From positions 216,402,761 to 216,466,760 of the forward strand of contig CM071568.1 of assembly GCA_036426205.1 (NCBI GenBank): DNA of 64,000 nt, given 5' to 3'. The notes below the pieces were generated by a model. That model made no database searches and was not told the origin of the DNA. It saw only the letters and a list, made by a program, of their open reading frames with translations. The translations under genes were made by a program, and so were the position numbers. This document shows positions 11,216-22,700 of this stretch, one piece after another. Position 1 is the first letter of the stretch, and each line of letters starts with the position of its first letter. This DNA is from Ascaphus truei (lineage: Eukaryota > Chordata > Amphibia > Anura > Ascaphidae).

Positions 11216-11653
11216 CTGACCTGCACAGACCTACACCAATAGACCTGCACCACCCCTCCCCCCAATGAACCAGCTCTATGAGGAGCAGCCATGCAGGCGC
11301 CCCCATGTGGCTGTAACTGCATGTTTCTCTCCATATTTCTAGCACAGCAGCTCTGTTCTTGCCGGTTCTAGCCCCACCCCCTGATGATTCTAGCTCCGCC
11401 CCCTTTTCCTCTAGCCCAAACCGGGACATTTTAAACATTTTCAAATAATTGTCGGGACATGTGCAGTAAATTCGGGACTGTCCAGGCTAAACCGGGACGT
11501 CTGGTAATCCTACTTAGGGGCACTTTCCCTATCTATCAAAACAATAAAAGTGACCTGACATACTTAAACACAAAGTCACACATTTATTAGACTAAGAATA
11601 CATACATACACACACCTCCTGCTTTCTCTGGGAGTCCTCTTGATATTGTAGAG

Positions 11654-11865
11654 CAGGGGTGTGCAAAGTGGGGGGCTCACAACATTTTCTGGGAGGGGGG
11701 GGGGGCGCAGTGGTTACAGGGGCCCTGCACTCTTCCCCAAAGCATTTAAATTAAATGCTGGGGGAGGCGCGAGGCCTCTGTAAATCTCCTTTACCTGGTC
11801 TGAGCTGCCTCTTCGACGCATCGCCATGACAACGCAACATCACGACGCATATGATGCCACCCCTG
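11654..11865. mobile_element. Short hAT-type element
   Basis: It starts CAGGGGTGTGCAAAG and ends CCACCCCTG. The flanking octamers TTGTAGAG (11646-11653) and TTGTACAG (11866-11873) match at 7 of 8 bases. The interior ('gcatttaaattaaatgctgg', 'ggcctctgtaa', 'gccatgacaacgcaac') is shared with the elements at 19880, 42476 and 48860. The right terminus is shortened relative to 48860. It has no coding capacity. Confidence 0.65.
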
Positions 11866-12179
11866 TTGTACAGGCACTCTGGGGTCTGAGGCCCAACCCC
11901 CTATACTACCTCACAGGTCATCAGAGTTAAGCTGCAGACCGGGGAATCGGCTGAATGCGCCGCCAATATCGCGGGTGCGCGTTACAGCGCCGTGACCGGG
12001 GCCTTAGCCTTAGTCCTGAATTGTATATCTTTTGCTCCCACAAGTGCTGTCTGCAGATTGCCTGAGGCAGATAGGATGGGATGGGGAAAAAACAGATGTA
12101 GCTGTTCATACAATGAAAGCAATCTGATATTGAACACCTTATCTAATGATTGTTTCATTGCAGACACTACACACTGAAG

Positions 12180-12915
12180 GCTATAATGTGAAAAGCAGGT
12201 GTAGCGGTGTTTCCCCCACCCTCTGGGAGATTTCCTCGGCTACCAGGCGTACAGTGGTGCCAAGTACTTGTTGGCTCACAGTAGATCTGAGATCCCGCCA
12301 ATGTTGTTGGGGAAACAGGACAGGCTTTAGTGGTGACAACTGGTTCTCTCTCACGTTGGTGTCAGCGCGTCCATCTATCGCAGGCTCCAGTACTTCTGGA
12401 AGCAGTCCCTGCGGAAGAACTCTCTCCTCCTCCCCCAGACAGACTGCACGCCCAGGCAGAAGTATATTTGATAACTCTCTTATTCTTTCTGCATACAGCA
12501 TACACTGGATATACACCACACACTCACTGGTCTCCAGCCTCTGGATGGTCCCTGGACTCACACCCCCAGTCATGGGCACCAAGAGCGGTCCAAACTCTTC
12601 CCCTACTCTGGTAGAGTAAGGGGTATGGTACTCACTCCCACTCCCCTAGGGAGGGGACAGAAGATGCCAGAGCCCTGAACACCTGCTGTGAGACAAGTCT
12701 CTCTCAAGGGGGTGAAACAATTTGGGTGTGCTGCCCCTTAAGTACCGAGGGGGAGAGTCCAAGGTCAGAGTCCCTTATTGGGCAGAACACAGGCCTTAGC
12801 CCGCCTCCCACCTTGTCACTCAAGGGAGCTACTTGCTGGTCGGGAAACCCGTGGATTGGGCCTAACACTGCCTGCACTGATACCAGGACTTACATGTCAG
12901 GCAGGGTAGATTAGT
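12180..12915. repeat. LTR-like sequence of uncertain family
   Basis: This moderately GC-rich segment is unlike its AT-rich surroundings and has no recognisable coding motif. Runs such as 'ggagagtccaaggtcagag' and 'cttgtcactcaaggg' resemble noncoding LTR or leader sequence of frog retroelements. The boundaries are unknown. The open frames inside it (for example 12146-12619 +) show no domain. Confidence 0.25.
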
Positions 12916-13647
12916 AGCCAAGCCAGACATGGCTGCACTGGTTATACCACTGTTTTCATTAGAGGTTAGTTAGGTTTTAAATAGCGAAAATGCAGCAATC
13001 ATTCCAAAGTTGCAGTGGTTGAAAAGCAGTTTTTGGAAAATCTAAATGTAAGAGAATCTGCATGAAATGTCTTTACATGGCAACACAATAACAACTCTGC
13101 TGGAGAATTTTACAGTAAACCAAGCAATCATGAGAAAAAGACAAAATAAATGAAAAATGTTTTGGAGCTGGGGCTTTAAAACCATGACATGAGATGGATG
13201 TGCACCTGTGGGGGAAACTGAGGGTGTGTTCCAGTGCACTGTTAAAACAGAGTTGTGTTACACACCTAGTGGTGATTGAGTTTTTAAAGCTGGCTGTCCC
13301 TCCCCCAGCTCTTACTCTTCAATTCTGAGATTTGTAGACAGTCCAGGTAAGGAGTGGGCTATAATTAATCAGGTTAGTTTGATCTGCTTTCCTTTTCATA
13401 TAGCCATATTGTGGGGTGACACAAAAAGGTGTTGAACAACCTGGTTTCCTGACCTGGATCCACACATTGTTTCATGGGTAAAACTTGTACTAGAGATGTA
13501 TCACAATGGATTTACATTGGTCTAAATTCAGTTTGAATAAAAAAGTCTCAACTTCTATCATTGATATTCCATTGAAGTCCTCCCCCCCTTCCCCCTTGTA
13601 ACTTGTATCACAGTATATCTTGGTAATAGCTGTATGTCTTTATGCAG
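12916..13647. other. Sequence upstream of NKIRAS1 coding exon 1
   Basis: No exon is recognised. The stretch ends in a splice acceptor (TTTATGCAG at 13639-13647) immediately before the first coding exon, so it is the end of a 5' UTR intron. The NKIRAS1 promoter and first untranslated exon must lie further upstream and were not identified. RPL15, the head-to-head neighbour in human, is not in this window. Confidence 0.5.
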
Positions 13648-13757
13648 AACTGTTTGGTGCATGATGGGAAAGGGCAGTAGAGTGGTTGTTTGCGGGTTGG
13701 GATTTGTTGGAAAAACCGCGATCCTCGAGCAACTGCTTTATGGAAATCACACCGTAG
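13648..13757 (+). CDS. nkiras1: NKIRAS1 coding exon 1
   Basis: The acceptor TATGCAG precedes 13648 and the donor GTAAGT follows 13757. The exon holds 16 untranslated bases (or 13 if the first ATG is used), the initiator and the P-loop, and ends after the first base of the Gly32 codon. Confidence 0.93.
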
Positions 13758-16700
13758 GTAAGTTACAATATACATAATTTATAGGCTAAAGCTGTTAAAG
13801 CTGCACTTCAAGCTGCCATTTAAAAAAAAAATGCATATTTTTTTTCCTCATTCAATATGTGCATCAACACAATCTGCCCACTGACAAATGATTAGCTAAG
13901 CTGCAGATCAATCCGTTCTCCTGTAATCGATCGCTTGCTCGGGTTATGTAATTCAGTTTTTGCACTGCATTGTGGGCAATGTAGTCCAGCAATATTATGT
14001 GACTGGGTAGTTACTAGATACAATTGGTGCGCTGCTAAAGAGAGGGCGGAGCTCAAGAGCCAGATCCTGTCAGAAGGGGAAGGGACTGTCACTTTGGAAA
14101 TGCTTCCTACATTACAAACATTAAAAATGTCTTTAAAACTTTTATTTTTTATATGCTAAAGTATTTTCGCATAGTACAGAACTGATTTATTAAAAAAAAA
14201 CAAAAACAAAAAAAACATGTAGGATATTGCTTGAAATGCTGCTTTAAATTATGTGCATTATTGAAATCCCTGCTCTCTGGTTAGTTAAAACTCCTGGCAT
14301 TCTCCAATCAGTAATGGCCTAGACGTTTGGTCACCCTGACGACAAGTTTTTCAGGCAATCAGCTTTCAGTTCTTGTACACACAGAGTGAGATTTTCTCTC
14401 AGGCAGGGGAGGTGATTGGACAGGATGCAGCAGCAAGGCACTGACTCCTCCCCCTCCCTGCCTGCAGAGAGCTCCGCACAGGAGAGTGAGGGGACAGGAT
14501 TGTGCTGTGTGTTTTGTGGGCACGGGACGCGCTTCCATCGGGCGGAGCAGGAGGAGGAGGGCTGCAGAGTGCTGTGTATGGGTTTACAGGGGGGCTGCTG
14601 GTTTGTGTTTGGATGTAGTGGGAGGCAGCAGTCTGTTTTGTTGGTGTATATGTCTGCAGTGTGTTTGGGTGTAGAGGGTGGGTGCAGTGTGTTTTTGTGA
14701 GTGTAGAGAGGGGCTACAGTGTGTCTTCAGTCGGTGTAGAGGGTGGAGGAGGGCTGCAGAGTGTATTTTGTTGGTATGTGTGTGTTCGCGCAGTTTTGTG
14801 GGTATAGAGGGGGGCTACAGGTTATTTGAGGGTGTAGAGGGGGGCTGCTGTGTTTTGTAGGTGTAGGGGGGGCAGGCTGCACAGTGTGTAGGGGGGCTGC
14901 AGAGTGTGTTTATGTATATAGAGGGGGGGTTGCAGAGGGTGTGTGTTTGTGTGTATGTACAATTTCATCTTAATTAACACGTGCAGCAAAAGAATGTAGA
15001 CGATCATGCTGATAAACATCAATATGACTACGTGTCTATTTTTTTTTTAATGAAAAATGTAAAAGCAATAAGCCTACATTTAGCCTATAATGGTAATAAT
15101 CCCCTCACAACAGGGTATGGTATTACTGGCCAATAATGCCCTGTTCTTCGGGGATTATTACTTGAGTAACACAACAGACTTTTTATACTGGAGAATTTCA
15201 ATGCACACAATATTTGCCTTTGATTAGCTCCTGTCCCACTTGGCAACTATATTTGCAATCAGTTGAAAGCAATCTGGTATGTAACCTCTAATCTAGCACT
15301 TTTTTTTAATGTTTGATCGAAATGGCTTTTAAAATGTAGGTCTATAAACTCTAAAAATTAGTCAAAGGAGACACTATGCTCTTTATCAGCCCCAGTGACT
15401 TGATATGGAAACGTGACTTGAGATACGAGGCATTTCTCAGATTACACACAGACATATTTGAGATGCAGCAAACAAAATGTATTTCCCAGAAATAGAAAAC
15501 TGATTTAATTGGAATGTGATAAAAACAAAATAGTTTAAAAATTTTTTTTTTAATATGAAATAAATTTGCAGCTGCCCGTCGCCCCAAATTGAAAATGTGG
15601 TAAAAAGACCTGGATGCGGTCCCAAAGTGAAGCCTACTTGCACACAATGTGGTTCTAACAGCTCTAAGATGGTGGTAGAGCTGTTTCCACGTGGTACTAT
15701 TTGCCTAATCTGATGACCAGTGTAGAGGCATAAATACAAGAACTAAACTTTGTGCAGGTTATGAAAGCCTCCATGCTGCGGTATTGTGACCAGCCAGCTA
15801 TTGGCTAATAAGCATTTGACAGACTCTCTTCTGATGGAAACGATCGTGGTTGTGGTGCACTCCCATTGTAATGTTGAAATGTAAACCCGGTGCAATAAAC
15901 CTTCCACATGGTTACCAAACGGGTAAACACCCTTCCAACTCCCCCAGATTGTCTTAAAGAGGTGATCCAAGCAGCACGTAGGGGGAAAAAATCATTTTTT
16001 TTTTGTTTAAATATAATGCAGTTTTTGGTTACCTTTTATTGAAAACTAATTACTTAAGCTGTCGATCGATTTTGTTCTCCAGTGATCGATCAGAAAAGAT
16101 CCTGCTGCCTTTAAGTTTCAATTAATCCTTCGGTCAGTGTAACTCAGCAGCTACAATGTAACATTATATATTGTTACAGTTTGCAGCTCAAACTGCTGGG
16201 AATATTGGCAACAAATTATCATAAACTGTAAGGTGTTGCAAAGCTCTTGCACTACTGGGGGAATGGGCTATAACCTGCTATATAAATCAAAAAATGCTCA
16301 TGTAGCCAGGACTGGTTTCTGGCTACCAGTCTGCCCCCTCCTGGCAGTAAGCCCTGGTAAGAGTAGGCCTGCCAGGAGTTATGGGTTTTCCCCACTCACA
16401 GTAGCTTCTTGATTGACAGGGGATGCGGTGGGACTAGGCCTGTGTGTCCAATCACTGGATTCAGACCTGGTACCTACTTCCCTTGTACGTAAGGAGCTGC
16501 ACTGCTAAATTTAGTCAGTGCCTCTATCTCCTTGAGAGAGGCTGGTCTACCCTACGAATTGTGCAGGGCTCTGCCAATCTGTATTCCCTCCCCTAGGGGA
16601 GTGAATGGGAGACTATACCCTTTACTCCACCAGGGAGTAAGGGAAGAGCAAGGACTGCTTCAGGGCCCCTTGGCCTGGAGTGGAGGTCCAGGGTACATCC

Positions 16701-19700
16701 TGAGGGTGAAGCCCTACGAAGTGAAGTATGCTGTTCCATCTGCCAGTGTACTAAATAAAGTGATCCTGATCAAATATATCTTCCTGCCTGAGACTACAAT
16801 CTATCAGGGGCAGAGGAAGTAAGTTCTCCTGCAGGGATTGTCCTCACATTCCTGGGGCCTGCAAGAGATGGAGGCGCTGTCACCGTGAGAATCAGTTACT
16901 ACCCCAGAAGCCTGTCCTCCTCCACAACACCGCAGGACTCTGATCTACTGTAAGTCAGCAGGTATGCACCATACCACACTGTTCAATGGCAAAATCTCCG
17001 AGTGGGGGGGGGGGGGGGGGTGTAACACCATTACACTCATACACTCAGTATATTAAAACGTACTAAAATGGCATTGAGTTGAATTTAAAAAATAAAATTA
17101 AATCGTAGTAACTTATCTAATACTACAGAATTGATTTATTAAAAAAAACACATGTAGGATATTGCATGGATTGCAGTCCAAGCTACATATTAAAAAGGGA
17201 GAGAATTTTTTTTTTTTTATGTGCATCAATACAATCCACACAATAAGTAATTGGCTAAATTGACGATCAATCAATGTTCAGTGTTGACGCTGTATGGGGC
17301 TGCCCATGTGTGAAGCCGCTGTCTTCGCTTTGACGTGGCATGACCCCATCGTGCCACCGGTTGCATGTAAAGACGTGTTGCTATCTAGATCGAGGAAGTG
17401 ACTTGATGAATCACCATTAAAAACAATGCACTACAGTAAATACTAAACCGAAAGTATTATTGATTTCCAGACCATGATCAATATACAAAGGTTTTAAACA
17501 ATACTTACATGCAATGGCTCATGAAAATGAGCCAGACCATTAATTGTTTACCCGTACAATTTAATTCTCTAATAATCTATCAACCCATTTAGTATGTGTA
17601 ATCTCTAATTAACAATTTTTATTTATAATGTGGAATATAATAGACATTAGGGGTTTGCATATTCCAGTTTTGCCTTCAAGTCTTCTAATGATGCTCTATC
17701 ACATAAGTATTTTTTTCCCTAATGAATAGTGCAGGTACCAGAAAACCTTCCTTGATCTTAAATAAATAATAAAATAAAAAAGGATTACATGTAAATTATA
17801 AGAAACACAAAACACACACAGCGCACTGGGGATTAGTTACCAAACATAACAAATAGCAGACACACAAATTGAAATGAGCCTCTGATCAATGTTAAAATGT
17901 GAAAAAAGTACTTTTAATAATTAAAAAACGGTCTTATAGACCACACAACACATAATAATACAGATAATATCAAAATAGCCGTGGAGATGATAAAAACAGC
18001 CCGCACTTCGTGGTTTGCAGCTACCGCCTCAGCCAATCAGCGCAGTGTGTGAAGTGACCTCTCGTGACCTCTGCTCGTTTCGCACTTACGTGCTTCGTCA
18101 GGAGATCCTGACGAAGCACGTGGGTGCGAAACACGTGGAGGTCACGGCTGTTTGTATCATCTCCACGGCTGGGGCTGTCCGGACGCTTTTGCTCCTGCCT
18201 GTGGTTCTGTTCACGCTAGTTTGGTGAGTGCCTGCCTCCCCCATTTCAGTTTTTGGCCCAGCGTCTGTATGTATTGGGCAGCTCAGCATTGCATCAAGGG
18301 TCTGTGTGTTACCTCAGGGTATCTATACATATGGTATTTGTGTGAGTGCTTGCTCCTAGTATAGGGCAGCATTATATTTTGATTATATTATCTGTGTATT
18401 ATGTGTTATGTGTGGTCTATAAGACAGTTTTTTAATTATTAAAAGTACATTGATCAGAGGCTCATTTCAATTTGTGTGTCTACTATCTGTTATGTTTGGT
18501 AACTAATCCCCGGTGCGCTGTGTTTTTGTGTTTGTTGTTTAGGAGCGTTCTTTGGGGGATATGCTCCACGCACTTAGCAGCAAGGGGTGATTGTCGGTCT
18601 TACAAGACATCTCTAGGACAGCACGAGCGCGGATAGCAGACTGTGTTTACATGTAAATTATACCCACCCAATCAAAAAAAAATCTCTTCTGATGGACCAG
18701 TGCTGTCACCAGTGACATTCAGGATGTTTAACCTAGCGTAGAGGTCTATCTCCTGAGCGTGGGTGCACGTCCTTGAGAAACAGACCGCGAGTTTGGCTTT
18801 ACCCCTTGCCCTGCTTTGTTTTATTTACCTATTACGATCACTTCACCATGCTGTACAATAGGGTTATTGTTTCCACCTCTGTAATATATTCCCTGCTCAC
18901 TGAATTTTACACACTACTTTTATACTTAAAAATTATCCTAAATGAAGTTGAGGACATCTCCCGCTTTGACATTCTAACCTTCCTTGATGAGACTCTTGGT
19001 TGTCCAGTGATCAAACTGTCTAAGGCAGGTTAAATATTGCCTGGAAAATAACTCTGCTTGCTGGTGAGGAGGCACAAGTTGTAATAAGCATCTGAAAAAT
19101 GAAATGGAGGGGAAAGCTAGGGAAGAAAATGCATAGTAATCTGCATTGTAGGCTAAAGCTGTAAAATTCTGGTAATTATTGAAACCCCTGATCTCCGATT
19201 GGTTAAAATTCCATGCATTATTCATTCAGTAATGCTCGGAATTTTTGGCAACTTGTCAAGTTTTTATTCAGCCTTTTCTTTGTCAGAATAGCTCTGAGAA
19301 AGGGCAGGGGATTGGTCAGGAGGCAGCAGCCAAGTGACTCCTTCCCCTCCCTCCATGAAAAGAGCTCCGCGCTGAGCCCCGACATCGGATTTCTTTAGAG
19401 GGGGCTCACGCGAGCGTCCGCAGGCGTGCTGAGGAGTTGGGTTTTTCAGCCGACAGCCAAGCTGTTTTTCAGCGCACTGTCAGCTGAAAACATCCAATCA
19501 GCGCGAAGCAACGTCAACGTCACCGTGACGTCGGCGCCGTTGATGTCAGTGCATCGTGGGCTATTGGCCCAGCGACGTCATTGCCCCTCCTCCCCCCACC
19601 ACCTCCCCGATTGCGCCCGCTGGCTCACCTGCATGTGCATGAAATCGCACAGCTTCAGCAGGCGAGCCTCAGCATCAGCGCTGTTCAGCACTGCTCCCCC

Positions 19701-22700
19701 CCTCTATGGACGCAGCCTAAGTGTCTATCTGCAGTGTTCGTTTGTAGCTGCAGTGTCTGTCTAGTGTGTCAGCAGCAGCGTGTGGTGCTCTTGTGTTATG
19801 GGTGTGTGTGTACTCAGAGGGGTGGCAGTGTGTGGATATAAATGGCTGCAGTGTAAGTGTATATAGAGGTGCATTAATGCAGCGGTGCGCAAATAGGGGG
19901 GCATGTCCCAAGGGGGGGTGAGTGTCTGTGGGGGGCATGGGGATTACAGATGCCCTGCACGCTTCCCGAAGGCACTTAAATTTAAGTACCGGGGAAGCGG
20001 TGAAGGCCTCTGTAAACTGCACGTACCCTGGCTTCTGGAGGCGCGTCGTCATGGCAACGCGACGTCATGATGCCGAGGTAAAGGGGGGGTGGGGAGGCAC
20101 GGAGAGAGGGGAAAAACCGGCAGACGGGCACAGGGAAAAAAGATTGCGCTCCCCTGCTTTAATGTATTTACCATTTTAAGAAAAAAAATCTATATAACTA
20201 TACAAGTGTCTATTTATGAAAAAAGCCTACGTTTAGCCTATAATAGTAATAATCCCCAAAGAACAGGCTTTGCCTCGGGCCTTCAACTCTTCCAGCCAGG
20301 GCATTATTGGCCAGTAATGCCCTGTTCTTCGGGGATTATTACTTAATTAAATGACATCACATAACCAGTTTAATTCAATTATCATATAAAATATTTTATT
20401 GTGTATTTGGGACACTGGCTAAGCATTAACCCCACCTCACCTCACATGTCCCAGATACCTGTTGGAAGCTGTGTGGATCTCGGGAACATTTTATGTCCCA
20501 AATCAAGGGAAAAGATAGCTATGGAAATTCAGGATTGTACAAGCTGATGTACATTACAAATGACACCAGAAGGATTATTGCTCAATTTAATGGCCCAAGA
20601 ATGTAGCCTCTCTAAAAATACCAAGAAGCTAATAGGGCATCTTACATTGATTACAAAAGCTCTGATAGCCGGTCAGTTATCGGATTGTAGACTTGTAACC
20701 TTTTATTATACATTAGTCTGTAATGCGCATTGGTGGAATGGATCATTACAATCTCCTATTTTGGTGGTTGTTTGATCTAGAATGATGTATATTTCTCAAA
20801 ACAAATGCATATACAACTGATGTAGGGAAACGAAAACTCAGGCCGGCTCGACAAATGTGATTGCATAATGCTGGGTTTTTTTTTTTTTCTGTAAAGAAAA
20901 TAAAAAAAACCCTTAGAATTAATAAAGCTTATCACAATTATTTATTGGGAGAACTGCAACTATATTGTATTTGTAGTGGGAGGTCTTCTAGTGCCAAGCA
21001 CTATAATTAGAAGCTTTCATTACAGTGTTGTCTTTCAGTAACATTTTATGTAGCCAAGTTAAGGAACTTCCCTAACATGCAGAATAATTTACAGCAAACA
21101 CTGTTCTTTGTCAAAAGAATGAATAGAATTATTATACTAAAACACTTATTAACCCCTAATAACTGTACAATAATTCAGCAGCGGACTTAAAAATTAAAAA
21201 AAAAAAATCCATGTAGGTACACAACTAATGGTCAATATTTAATCAGCGACACCACTGAAATTAGTTCATTCGTTTTAGGGGTTTACGCTCTAAATAAAAA
21301 CCCAATTGGGTTAGAGCAGATGTAGACATGTACAAATTAAACAATTACAAGTTAAATATTAACTCCAGAAAGAACAGGTGATATACTGTAGGCCCATATT
21401 TACTATAAAGTTAACTTCGATGCAACTTAAGGTCAATTCCTTTTAGTTTTAATTGTACCGTAAAGTGTCTGCGAAGGCTTAACGCTGTTTTCTAAATCTG
21501 GCCCATAATCTTGGTTTTTATTTAAGATGTCTAACTCTCATAGTTTTTACTAATGAACATAATTACAGATGCAGACATGTGGGGGCTTTCACTGCCATAT
21601 ACTGTATGCCCTTTTCTGATCAATGTTTAGAATTTAAATTGTGATGAAATAGAAACAAGAACGCTTTGATAGTTATCAGGGAGTATAGAAATACTTTAAA
21701 TAAAACCAGAAACACCTTGTTTTAATTTAATGTAAAACTACAAGTTATACTAGTATCTGCATTCAACATTTTTGTATGTCACATGCGTAACAGTTTATTT
21801 TTCAGATTTTTATGGGGTACAGAAAAGGAAGCACACGGGACCATAATAATATCATCATAACTTATCGCTTGGGGACACAAGAGGGGGTAACCAACAATGT
21901 GCTACTAACACTTTGCATCTCTACAAGTTAGCCCCAGATTTTGTCTCCCTTTCTCTTTCCTAACTCTGGTCTAACTGAGGGTGGGACGAAAACCAGACTG
22001 ACTGACTAGACAAACATAGAAAAAAAAAAGGATATAGAGTAAAGTGAAAGGGGAAAACAGAAGGCTATATTGCCTGCCCTATGTCTCAACTCCGATATCT
22101 TCAGACCTACAAGTCCTCATGGTAAGCTTTGGCCTTGTTCACGTACAGGAGTGCCAGTCTCGTGCCTGCTGAGTCTGATGCTAGCCAGGGTGCCCACACT
22201 TGTATACTGGCTGCAGAGTTCTCTGAGAAAGCGGTAACCTTCTCCATGTGGGCCACTTTTCTTTCGTTTTAACCGTTAAGGGCCCGGGGCGGTGGGCTTT
22301 CTCCAGAGCCGCCACACAGCACCACACCGCTGTTCTAAGCCATATTCTAAGTTTGTTGTCGGATCAGGAGACCCGGGGTGGGCCTACCCAGCAGTCACAT
22401 GCCATTTTTAACAAAGAACCAGAGCTTTTTTTTTTTTTTTCCAAAAATTAAGACGCTGATTTAAACATTTATTGGTTATAGTATTTGTAATTCTGCAGCA
22501 CAACAAAATATGCATGCGTATGTAGTTGGCTGTAATGGTACTTTTCTTTTCTTTTTGTCTCTGTTAGTATTCCCATGGCGTTTGTTTTTGTTTTGCGCAG
22601 GTTTTGAATACAATGAAACCTTGGAAGATGTATATATTGCGTCAGTGGAAACAGAGCGTGGTGTAAAAGAGCAACTGCGTCTCTATGACACCCAGGGACT

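Larger units (their letters stand above)
14248..15175. repeat. Copy 1 of a dispersed ~1 kb repeat
   Basis: The text from 'attattgaaatccctgctctc' through 'ctcctccccctccctgc' to 'agcctacatttagcctataatgg' and a terminal hairpin matches the segment at 19140-20345. The middle differs by a minisatellite here and a hAT element there. It has no coding region, and it seems to be a nonautonomous DNA element with an AT-rich hairpin end. Confidence 0.6.

Noticed and set aside
10928..11444. Long His/Pro/Ser- and Glu/Arg/Gly-rich ORFs
   Set aside because: They are translations of the CACCCAGTCACT minisatellite and CT-rich sequence on the two strands.
12146..12619. 157-codon ORF as a gene
   Set aside because: It has no domain, no splice context and similar-length frames on both strands, in an LTR-like GC-rich stretch.
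14416..14860. Cys/Gly-rich ORFs that look like small secreted proteins
   Set aside because: They read through the GTGTAGAGGGGGGCTGCAG minisatellite, with no signal peptide followed by a conserved pattern.
22510..22600. Upstream extension of the NKIRAS1 exon 2 reading frame
   Set aside because: The frame opens before the exon only by chance; the pyrimidine tract and TTGCGCAG acceptor at 22600 mark the true boundary.
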